A stretch of DNA of 64,000 bases, taken from positions 124,001-188,000 of the forward strand of contig WEDG01000437.1 of NCBI GenBank assembly GCA_017591395.1, in the 5' to 3' direction. The position numbers were made by a program, and so were the translations under genes. Position 1 is the first letter of the stretch, and every line of letters begins with the position of its first letter. The notes under the pieces were generated by a model. The model was not told where the DNA came from and searched no databases. It saw only the letters and a list, made by a program, of their open reading frames with translations. Below, piece by piece: positions 35,266-45,854 of this stretch. The stretch is from Schistocephalus solidus (lineage: Eukaryota > Platyhelminthes > Cestoda > Diphyllobothriidea > Diphyllobothriidae).

Positions 35266-37071
35266 GTTAAAAAAGGTCGCTTTATGATAATTCGACCATA
35301 GCTTTACATGGAGCTGATCATCAAAACATCAGCAATTACAGTAATTGATCAGTCTTATAAAATAAAAATGATTTTCCGAAAAAAATTGCTATACGATAGG
35401 CAATAATGTTGATCATATTGTGGTATCATCTCACAGAGGTTTCGACTAGGACGGTCATCGGCAAAAGAATACAATTTATTCATTTGACTGCAAAAAAGCA
35501 CATGGTAGTGCCTAAAGTAAAGAAGCACGCATTTGTTTTATTGAATTCTAATGCCCTTACAAGTTCAAGTAGATTATATAGAAAATGCACCAAATATTTT
35601 TCTTTGTCATCATTCGACAACTAATCAGTTTGTCTTTAAATTTTTTAACCGACGAAACTTTATCGTTCGTATGAAAACAATTCTAATTATAGTATTTTAT
35701 GACAACGCACTACCTACGTATAAGGAATCATGGCACTCCGTTTATTAATGCACTTTTTTAACTTAAAAACAGAGTCCAAAACCCTGAAAAAAGCATACAA
35801 CCAGCAGATTGGCAGAAATTGTTCAAAACTACTCAGAAATAGGAAATACTTTTAAATCATATGACACAAAAGTGATCTGGTAAAACTGCATATAACTGAG
35901 AATAATTCTGCTTATGCTTTCGAGAAAAATGTTTTAGTGCATAAGAACATTAAGAATCCCTTTGAACAATTATATTCAATTAAAGACCGTAATGTTTATT
36001 TTATTTAAGAAGCCAAAAAGACGTGCATTCACATCCGGCATCTCTTCCTAGTCGAGGTATCTTGGCAGTAGTCTACGCGGTTCATCCATTTTATAGCCCC
36101 ATTTAATAAGTCCTTATTAGGTGTCCAGTTATTTCATTATTTTGGTCACTGAGTGGTCACAACTATTTTAACTATTATCGTCAAACTTCATGTACAATCC
36201 GGTCAAAGTTTAATCTTTTTTACAGTCTTACTGGATGCTGCTAGTGGATATGTTGCACTTTTGACCCTAATTTATTCACCAAGAACACGAAAGCCGCAAA
36301 CCTAAGACTGCAGTAATGTGATACCAACTGCCCCAATCTTGTCCTGTTTATAGACGTTTTGAGAAATTAGACATTAACGGTTTTTTTAGGAAGGCTGCTG
36401 CAGAAGACAAGCGAACCAACGCGGTTGGCGATTAATAAAAACACAGTCGAAAGGCTTAACTTATTCTGCGGCCAGCTATATTTGACCATGACTTAGTTGC
36501 ATTAACCAGTCTTAAACTTAAATAGCCCATTCTCGCACTATTCACGGTGGTCGAAACTGCACAAAATTACGTAAAGCGCCATCTTATATTTTTTAATGCA
36601 GGGAAAATCCCAAGGTTTTCAGACCTAGACACGAACATGATTGGATAATGCAACCTTATTCTGAACATACTAATTGTCATTTAGCGATTGTCAACGAGGT
36701 CTCTTGACTGGCCTCGCACCACCATAGGACGGCTCACTACACAAACAGATGGGTGAGCATACATCCATTTCGTGCAGCATTTCTGTTCGCACTTGAAAGA
36801 ATAACGACTGTTGGCTGCATTACAAAACGTTTAAATAAAAAATGCTCAATTAAAAAGTATCTGAATTCGAGTATGAAGTCAGCCAAAATGGAAGTTCAAT
36901 ATAGTTGAAGGACGACGGAGCATCAAGAAGAAATGACTAGATTTGTCTCCAATAACTTTGCATGTAGTCTACCATTCATAGCTTGCTAATGTGAAAAGCG
37001 AAGTCTATGCTCCCAAAGGTAACTAGATCAATACATTTCCATACAAAATGTTAAAAATATTTTTTTCGCAG
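35266..37071. other. AT-rich; probable intron or flank before the cysteine-rich exon
   Basis: No ORF is convincing. It includes the dispersed repeat at 36796-36905. I looked for a signal-peptide exon on the plus strand with a phase-0 donor and did not find one. A donor-like CAAAG/GTAACT at 37018 lies 53 bases before the acceptor, but the only frame in phase has stops close upstream. Confidence 0.4.
36796..36905 (+). repeat. Dispersed repeat, copy 1 (pairs with 38023-38125)
   Basis: It shares GACTGTTGGCTGCAT, then AAAAAGTATCTGAATTCGAG and TATGAAGTCAGCCAAAA, with 38023-38125 in direct orientation, about 1.22 kb apart. The two copies flank the cysteine-rich exon. Confidence 0.7.
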
Positions 37072-37227
37072 AATGAGACATGCCACCATCTCTTCGCCTC
37101 GGACGTGAATTTCATATGCAGGCAAAAATGCAAGAAAATTGGACAGAAATGCAAAGTGGGCTGCAATAGGTGCTTTTGTCTTGTTGACCATCATCAGCCT
37201 TACGATCTGCAATCGTTCCTTCTGTGA
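37072..37227 (+). CDS. Probable terminal exon of a small cysteine-rich (defensin-like) peptide
   Basis: A strong 3' splice site (ATTTTTTTCGCAG, ending at 37071) opens directly into a 51-codon frame that stops at TGA 37225-37227. The other two frames close quickly. The peptide has seven cysteines in 33 residues with spacing C-x11-C-x3-C-x6-C-x3-C-x2-C-x-C and many lysines between them (CRQKCKKIGQKCKVGCNRCF). The C-xxx-C ... C-x-C layout is that of the CS-alpha-beta fold used by invertebrate defensins and some channel-active peptides. An odd cysteine count suggests one more in an upstream exon. The C-terminal tail (LVDHHQPYDLQSFLL) is not cysteine-rich. The exon is GC-richer than its flanks. 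The signal-peptide exon was not found, so start, secretion and expression are inferred. Other disulfide-rich families are possible. Confidence 0.5.
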   Translation, partial: NETCHHLFASDVNFICRQKCKKIGQKCKVGCNRCFCLVDHHQPYDLQSFLL

Positions 37228-40200
37228 TAAAAACTCTATCGGACACTACGAACACAAAAAAGGCTCGAAGTCAGTAGGACAAGGTCTCCAATTAGGGCGT
37301 TATATACAGTCAGGATTTTATATTTGTTTGAATAAGCATTAAAAACCCAGACATTCAAAGATTTTTCGCAACCAAGCACACATTTTAAACACGAATATAT
37401 TTTATTTTCCCTGGCAATCGCATTATTCTAAAATTCTGTTTCTGTTCTTAGATGTTGGAAAACTAGGAAGCATGTGCTTTATTTCGTAAGAACTGTCTCA
37501 CTATCATCCTAATAAACCCGTTTTCTAGTTGTGCTCTAGCCCAAAGTGTCGTACATGGCTGGCAAATTACCTGTACCGGATCCCGTTTTTAGTCTTCCAG
37601 ACCCTGGTTGAACACTTGACCTATATATAAAAAAGAAGAGAGTGGAGTAGATGCGCCTCAAGCAAATCATCAAAAATAACTGATTTGTATGCATTTCACC
37701 TAACTGGCCTTACCCTACCTCGGAAGTCGGGCTGTCAGGTGCAATCAAATCGGTTATCTTATGTCGAATAAATATTTAAATTCTATACGCCTACATGCTG
37801 CTGCGTTCTGCCTTACTTGCTTGCATTTTGTCTCCTACGTCCTTAAATTTTCGCTGTTTATTTATTCATTTCTTGAGCTTGACCTCGAAACTAAAGGTCA
37901 CCGATATTGCTCAAAATTGCTCCTTTGCACTCATGTGATCCGTCTTCAGTTGACTCCTTTCATCTAACTACAATTATCTACTGCTAAGTTATGAAGTTAA
38001 AAAATCACGATGTTACAAAATGTTAACGACTGTTAGCTGCATGATAGAACGTTAACCTTAGAAACGCTAAATCAAAAAGTATCCGAATTCGAGTATGAAG
38101 TCATCCAAAACTGAAGCTACTTCAATATCAAATCGTCTGTAAAATGGTTTACAGCTTGAGGTCTTATGTCAGATAAAAGACTCTTTGTCCTTATTCCGTA
38201 TGCTGCGTCCTTTTATCTACAGTAAAATCTGAATTTCTGAAATTTGATGTTGAATTTAGATTAAAGAGATAAAGCGCATATGAATGAGATTAATATGTTT
38301 TTCAGATCAGTTTGCACATCAAACTGCAAATCTTTTTTTATGTAGCCATTCACAATATTCTGATTGATGTTATGAACAACATTTAAAATACAGAATCCTT
38401 TAAGTTGAAATGTGCCTGGCGGCAAGGAATTTGTTTTCAGATCTGAAAGAGGAAAACCTCACGAATTCAACGTCTTCGTAAACAAGAAAGAAAAAGACGT
38501 GCAGAAAGACTAAAGACGAGACGGCAATTTTACAATGTCGGTAACAATTAAAACAGATAGAAGACGTATATATATATAAAGTAAGCATTCATACTGATAC
38601 ATTTGAAAATTGGGATTTATTCTTACAAAATTTAACACCAAACAGAAAAACGTATTGTTAAACTTCTCTAGAGTTCACTGTCTAACTTGATTGCTCTGTG
38701 GAAAATAATTGTAAAAAATGGAAAACTTAGATAACGGGTTTTTGTGTGCAAATATTAGCTCTGGCAGAATAAAAAGATACACTGGATTTTTGACAGAATG
38801 TGTAAAATGCTACTGCTCTTACCTTAAATGCGTAAGTGTTCATATTCCTTACCCACCATAACCTAGATTTTCCTTTGCGCAGGTAAGCTAACAGCTTTAA
38901 TTAACGTAAGAGGTGCATAAAATGTTAGGTTGCATTTATGTATTTTAAGATTGAAATATATTCCCCAACCTGGAAATATTTCATATTTCAAGGTAATATT
39001 TTAATAAACGTCCCCTTCGTTGTCACAAAGAACGAATTTATCAGCAAGACGATTGATTCCTTCGATATTGCTAACTTGTTCTATTTTAAAAATTTATATT
39101 TTGTATATAATGGTGTATCGAGTAACGTTTTATATTTTTTTCGGCAGGCAACCAGAGAAATTTAAATATACAGTTTCATTTGAAAGAATATGTCATATAT
39201 CAAAATTATTCATAAAACCATTTTTTAATCTCTGCATTAATTTTATTTTTCGCTTAATTAACATAAAAATGCAGATTTAAGTATTTTACCTCCTAATTTA
39301 ATGAAGCCGATTTCTTTAGTGTTAAAAACCTTGTGCCTAAAACACATTTATTCTCCCTTGCTTATGTGGTTGAACAACAAAGGATAAAAATGACATACAC
39401 CTATCACCTTTCGTTATTTTTAAAAGCCTTGTCTTATAATAACTCTAATGTTGAAAGGACTGTTACACTGTTTGCTTTTGTAAGACCTTCAACTAGGATT
39501 GGCGTATTTCAAAAGTCGTCTACTTCATATAAAATTAAGAAGACAACATAATCCCTGGATCTGGTGAACATTTACTCTTCTTTATTTAAGATAAGCTCAT
39601 TAAATTAATTTAAGTACTGATTTTAGCTAGACCAACCTTAACAAACCTGGTGGTTGCATTAAAAATGTACACGAGATACTGGTTTGTAGACCACACTGGA
39701 GGTGATCTCTACTCATTATTAAAAAACACACTGCATTGGTAATAACTCTCAACCATACATTGGGCACGCATTACCTGCAAGAGGATTCAGAGAGGACGTT
39801 GCGCATACGCTTTGATTTTGAAAACCACCGGAACGCTTGCGGACTTATTTAGTTTTACCTAACTAGTGTTTCTGCACAACTTTGATATTAAGTTTTGTTG
39901 GTGGTCACCATAAAACTTATTAAAAAGGAACTTGCAGTTACGCAAAAAAAATGTGCAAAATTAGCCCTTTATGATAACGCATTGTTGTATATTTATTTTC
40001 AAGGAGCGAATTTCAATTTTTATCCAGATTTTAGATTTTCCAAAATGTTAACGGTTATCCAGATTTCACAGTAAGATTAACGAAAAACCTGAGGCTTACA
40101 TCATTCTCTTCTAAAAACGTAAAGTTGAAAAAAATGCTTTTTGCCCACATTTATGCAAGTTTTGCCATTAATTTGAGTAATATCCATGACGATATATGTG

Positions 40201-40282
40201 AAAATGTTTGACTAATAAATGCCAAGATATCAGTTACGAATCCGAGTAGCCTTCGCCAGGACCCTCTGAGATCAATTAAATT
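37228..40282. other. AT-rich sequence without supported genes
   Basis: Apart from the repeat at 38023-38125 nothing is recognised. Frames at 38938-39280 are low-complexity and hydrophobic, as expected from random AT-rich sequence. Confidence 0.5.
38023..38125 (+). repeat. Dispersed repeat, copy 2 (pairs with 36796-36905)
   Basis: GACTGTTAGCTGCAT, AAAAAGTATCCGAATTCGAG and TATGAAGTCATCCAAAA match copy 1. A TTTTTCAG acceptor-like site follows at 38305, near the position equivalent to the cysteine-rich exon, but the sequence after it encodes no similar peptide. Confidence 0.7.
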
Positions 40283-40341
40283 CCGTCCGTTCTGCTACAT
40301 ACCGTTCTCATTAAATGAGTAACTTCCTGCAGAACGAACGG
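40283..40341. repeat. Nested hairpin
   Basis: The arm CCGTCCGTTCTGC (40283-40295) pairs with GCAGAACGAACGG (40329-40341), 12 of 13 positions. Between them lies a perfect smaller palindrome, CTCATTAAATGAG (40307-40319). It could be the remains of a small inverted-repeat transposon or a structured RNA. Confidence 0.5.
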
Positions 40342-43300
40342 GTACTATGAATTAAAAAAGCCGACCGGAAACAAAGATCGTTCTTTCATCTGTATAGTTT
40401 GCTAAAATTACTGCAAGCAGTGGCAATTCTTTGAAAATGATGAACGCAGTGTTGAAAATAAAAGCCTACCAAGTTAGACGCAGGCGAAAGAGGTAGAGAA
40501 CATATAACGATCGGAGTATTTTGATTTTTATATTATTTAAAATAGAACAAGCAAGTTTACGTCACACAAATCACGCACGTCAATTGGACATAAGGAAGGC
40601 CATTATTTGCCCTTTGGATCCATTTCTGCAAAGACTGAATAATGAAAAGTAGTATCAAAATGACGTTTGCGCAAACAATTCTCATAAAAATTGCCAATAA
40701 TAGCAAACAATTTCATGCTTTCCTAAAACATTCCTACGGCAAGTACCTTAAATCGGTAGCGCGATTGAGCAAAATCATAGAATTCGGGGTGCATGTAGGA
40801 ACTTTTAATCGATGGCTCTTGGAAAAATATTTTAATTCACATAATTATCATAATATTGCATTGGATTGCAAACAAATTACCACAAAAAGTATCCTCCATA
40901 AATAAACTTCGAAAAATTCTAACCATTTCAATCTCACATTCTGAAAACGCAAGTAAACTAATTTAGCCTAAGTGGGCCTCAAAAAGGTCGCTGAAATCAA
41001 TATCAACTTATGATATTCAACGAATATTGTCAACCCGATCCCGTTAAAACATTTCATGTTATAAACTAAGTCAATTTCAGAAGATATACGGTAATCTCAA
41101 TTGTTTTGCGGACAGCATCCTAATAACTTATATATTTTTGCAGTGTGTTTATAAAAGCGGAGAATATAAAATGAGAAATAATTAGAATTCGTTTTGATAG
41201 TGACCATCATTAATTCTTTTCTTAGTTTCTCCTTAGTATTCCAGTTTCCATTGTCTTTGTCGGCATCTTTAATATATCGCAAGTACTCGTTTTCAGAAAC
41301 AGCTGTCTAGTCAGACGTAAATGAATTCAGGCTCACAACAGTAAACTGAACAAGAAGGCTGCTGAATAGCAAGGGTAGGCAAAACGAAAATCGGTGAGCG
41401 CCTCTGGACGCAAAGAACGTCTCAAAAACCATCAGTCTTTTATCCCATGCAACTTGGATTTATGACTGAAAAAACACTCAACGAACAAAGCCAGCGTCAA
41501 GTAAAGACCTGCAATGACGCTATTTTTTTTCATTTAAAACACGCTTGGGGAACCGGAATAAAGATTCTTGTTGAATGATAAAATAAAAGTCTCTTGAGGG
41601 GATGTGAACCACATATGTAGTATTCTCCTTTTGTCTACGACGCAAAAACCAATACCGGTGATATATACTTAGATTCATCAATTAAATTTCGAGTGATCAC
41701 ATCATGTGAGACAGCCTATGTTCAATGCTAGAATTGTTATACTTGCTATCCATGTAAGTGCGTAGTATTAAATTCTATAAAAACCAGGTCTACTAGCACA
41801 ATCTCTTTTTTTTCCAATGATAGTACACGCGTTAATCCAAAACCTCATAAAAATAAAAGTTTACTCTAAAGGATCTTTCTTATAAACTGCTTACTAAGTT
41901 TTGTTTTTACAACAAAGCACATGATAACATGATCAAATTCTTTCAAAATTTAATCGAAAACGTAAGTGCTTATTTTTTCAGCAGTCATGGTTCACTTTAA
42001 TAGTTCTACGTCGAAAGGGAATAGGCACAACACAAAGCATTTTTTTACTTATGAAGATTCTTAGATCTTGGACTACCGACCTGTTTAAAGCTCAGAGCCG
42101 AGGAAACGGGTGATCTTTTAGTGATTTGTATTTTAGATTTTTAGTTAAGGTTTTAAAAGTATTATGTCAACTAGAATTTTAGAAACGTAAGCATGTTATT
42201 AATGTTGTCCCGTTTAATTATTATTCTTCTCAAAAACTTTGCCAAAAGTTTGAAATTTTCCAGCATAGAATATTGCCTGAATGAACAATCTGGTCATCGC
42301 CCAACTAGAGGTAAACCGTTTGAAGTCATTAATTGTACTTCCGGCCATATTTTGTACTTTACCTTTTTTAAAAATAATGACGATTTGGATACTCATCCAG
42401 GTCACTAAATACGAAATTTTATTCCACTATTTTAGCCACACATAATGGCCCTTTTGTTTTGATAGAGCTAGGCTAAATGCTGAAGGTGAACCGGATGCCT
42501 GACGTTTCCTAAATCTCGTGCATACAATCTCTCGTGACGAGTTTATTCTGGACTTGAAGCCATATGCTTCCTGGTCAACATTTTATTTTACCTGGCATAT
42601 ACAGTTATGACAGGCTGCAAAAACTAAAATTTACGGCGTTCGAAAGTAAATACCGCCAACGGTCACTAATTTAAGAAGAATTTTCATTAGTGACCACGAA
42701 TGAACGAGACTATACTGGCAACCAAAAAATACACACCAAAAAGAAACCGCAGAGTCCACATGAACAATAGCTTATTGCCTAACTGTTGGTTTTGTCATTA
42801 TCCCATAAATATAACGTGATTTAACTGAAATTAAGTTTTGAGTTTATGATAAATTATATAAATTTCAATTTCAAGCCTTTTAAAAAGAATCAGTGTGACT
42901 CTTTTTTTATGTTTTTATACAGGCAATATTGCCTTTTATTGCACTTAAAAATAAGTCGAACGACATATACTTTTCTACAGCAGATTACCAAACTCATTTA
43001 AACTGCCAAATAACCACTTAAATCACCCCGACCACATTATTAATGTTTTTAAATAAGACTGAACTACGTAGAGCAAATTTTAAACATAACTTGGAGTTGA
43101 ACAGTAAGACTTCTTTATTTCGAAATTCAAACTGTTTTACACATGCGGCAAGGTCCGGAAAAAACGAAACAATCACTGGTGAAAACGTAAGAATACCATT
43201 TTTCAAAAGTAAAGGACGTTTTCGATTTAACAAATAATTTAAACGTATATCTGGTATCAGATAACAACTAGTTTCCAGATCGTCCTTGCTTTTTTGCGTA

Positions 43301-44834
43301 TAAATCAAAAAACTTAGTGGTTTTAAGTAAATCTCAGTTGTTTGCATTACAAAATCTTCAAAATTAGATATTTACTAAACGCACTTTCCAACATATTGCG
43401 TTTGCAGGCATTCATTTTCATGCAGATATCCGTTTTTTGACATATTTTTACTCGCCAAAAAATGAAAAATTGCCGAGGAGAAAAATAGACTTTCACTACA
43501 AAAGTGAAACATTCATCTATCTTTGATCAATTGCGAAGCAATTCGTAATTCGTGACCTTTTTTAAAAGTATTTTGGTGATGAATTATCCCTTTTGGACTC
43601 TTTGCGAAAATCAATTCAATTTAAATATACTCAGCGTAACCGGTATGTAAAATTTCTTAGAATAAGTGAAACATCATCTCCTGAAAATGTAATAACGTTT
43701 TTATCTTTTATCTGCCATATTTGTAAACTCAGGACCTTGTTATTAAATTGCAAATGCTAAGCATAGTGACCGAATATAAACTTAGATTTTACGAATATAG
43801 TTCTCTTCTTCTAGTTGGGTTTGAAATTTTCACATTAGCCGAAACCATTTTATATACAAAGTATCTTGCCACATGCTTCAATGTTATTATAGGTTTTCGT
43901 GGGCATCCCATCCAAAGTAATGGAATTAAAATTGTAATAACAGTGTGAACTGTTTCTCATGCAATGTGCTTAAATGTTCGAATGCTTGAATAACAGTCGG
44001 AATCGGCAACCATGCATGGACAAGCGCTTCAGAACAATAATGAAAACACCTTGTGTACATTAAAACTTAGAGGAAATAATAGATGTAATATTACTTCGTT
44101 TATAAATACCAATATTTTCCAAGATGGCATATTGCGATACCATACAAGGTTGTTCTAACTTTGCCTACAACATACAAAGCAAATTTTAAGTTGGATTCGT
44201 AAGCCTTCGATTTGCGCACAATATGAAACATTTCCTTTCAACAGACTTCTGAGTCAGTATTCCTGATATTTGATGACAATTATTGTCAGACCATCCTTGA
44301 ACAACAAGTGCACGTTTTAAAATTTTCAGGGTTGTCAAACAATTAACCATAAGGGTAGTGTGCATTCTTTTCCATCAAAACCTTGAAAAAATATATAATC
44401 CTAAATATGTACACGTGTAAAATGTTTTAAGACATTCATTCTAAAGCAAATGACCGTTTTCTTCATATTTGTAGATAAACCCAAATATTTAAACTCATTG
44501 CGGACGCAACTGAGTGTTATTTTCTTCCGTGCTGTTTGATTTGAAATAATTGCTTCTATTTATGCCAATATCTCCAGCATTCAGCGAAAATGGTTTGCAG
44601 TTGTATATTAGTTTGCGTGGATTTTTGTCCCTCCGTCAGGTTTTATAAACTGTCAATGCCAATTTATGTTTGGCTTATCCGGCACGATAGGGAATATAAG
44701 ACGGACCTTTTGGATACTGCCCGTGGTCTTGAATAATAAAGGTTGTGTGCGATACTAATTAAATAGTTAATTTTATTTGATTACTCAGAATAATTATAAT
44801 AAGGTGGCTTTTCAACGAATATTTCGTAGTTAAT
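40342..44834. other. AT-rich sequence; short SINE-tail match at 41240-41265
   Basis: AGTTTCCATTGTCTTTGTCGG at 41246-41266 matches the 3' end of SINE family I (20785-20807), but no body or head is attached. Nothing else is recognised. Confidence 0.4.
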
Positions 44835-45275
44835 TTGAGTATACTTCCAAATAATGGAAACAATGTGACCAAGAGTAAATATATGGGGCGAAAAAAGATT
44901 CTACGGCACTCTTCGTGTCCCAAAAAAGTAAATGAACAAAAGAGGGTAAAATATGCAAACTTTGGCGTTTTTCATCTTCGATTCTTCCCTTCCAGTATGA
45001 TCATTAAAAGCCCTTTTCTTCTCGTAATGCTGATAATCACCGTATCAGTAATATTATTCTACGAGTTTTTCTACTTATTCATCAGCAACGTCATCAGCAC
45101 AATCATCATCAGTTTCATCTTCCAAACAACAACATATTTCTTCTCCTCCTCATACTGCTCCTTATCACCGCCCATATTAACAATTCATGTCGTTCTCCTG
45201 ACTATCTCCCTCTCATATATTTTCACTGAGCACTTTTGTGACGATAAAAAAATCTTTTTTAATGTATTTGATTAA
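44835..45275 (+). CDS. 146-codon open frame, probably not a gene
   Basis: The frame opens at a TTG; the first ATG is at codon 17. The first half is basic, the second half hydrophobic and rich in Ser, Ile, Phe and Thr, produced by a TCATCA/TCTTC-type pyrimidine-rich stretch (45060-45175). The hydrophobic half could look like membrane segments, but the composition follows the simple sequence. No homology is recognised. Confidence 0.15.
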   Translation: MSILPNNGNNVTKSKYMGRKKILRHSSCPKKVNEQKRVKYANFGVFHLRFFPSSMIIKSPFLLVMLIITVSVILFYEFFYLFISNVISTIIISFIFQTTTYFFSSSYCSLSPPILTIHVVLLTISLSYIFTEHFCDDKKIFFNVFD

Positions 45276-45494
45276 GGCTTTGATGGCAATGGCAAAGATT
45301 CAAATTTATCGTTAGAGATTGCAAACTGATATCAAGCAGTCGTACGTAAAATGTCTATGATAAGCAAAATATTTACATTTTCACACATTTAAATGCAATC
45401 GTCTGCATTAATGTCACATTGGCAGAAGGAAAACGTTCATTTAGAAAATAATTGTTTAAACATCGGTATCAAAACATGACAAATAAATCAACCA

Positions 45495-45854
45495 TTGAAC
45501 TTTTTGAATATCTTTTCAAACCTTAGTGGAAATATAAGCAATCCTGTTTTTTCTGTTATTTTTAATTTAAAATTGCAAATTGGATTACTGTTTATATCAT
45601 ACGAAAGAAGTCGAGATGCAACCTATCAAAATGTCTTGAATTTCCCTTTTGCCTTAGATAAACCTTTTATACATAAGATGAATAAATTATGCAGAAGTGA
45701 TCTATTTTTTAGATCCGAGGAAACTAAATTCAAAAGCAGATTTAACTGGTGCTTTACGTACACCGATTTATATGGTAACCGTAGAAGTTCTTTATTCAAC
45801 GATAAATATATGATTTTTTCCCATTCAGTTATTTTTAAAAACTCAATAATTTAA
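45495..45854 (+). CDS. 119-codon open frame of unknown nature
   Basis: The frame begins at a TTG, not ATG, and ends at TAA 45852-45854. It includes ERSRDATYQNVLNFPFALDK and SRFNWCFTYTDLYGNRRSS, which are less biased than random AT-rich frames. No domain, no splice signals and no partner ORF are seen. Confidence 0.15.
   Translation: MNFLNIFSNLSGNISNPVFSVIFNLKLQIGLLFISYERSRDATYQNVLNFPFALDKPFIHKMNKLCRSDLFFRSEETKFKSRFNWCFTYTDLYGNRRSSLFNDKYMIFSHSVIFKNSII

Noticed and set aside
38305..38345. A second copy of the cysteine-rich exon after repeat copy 2
   Set aside because: An acceptor-like site is present, but the following frame has only two cysteines and stops at once.
44835..45275. Multi-pass membrane protein
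   Set aside because: The hydrophobic part comes from a simple TCATCA-like sequence; there is no ATG at the start and no family resemblance.
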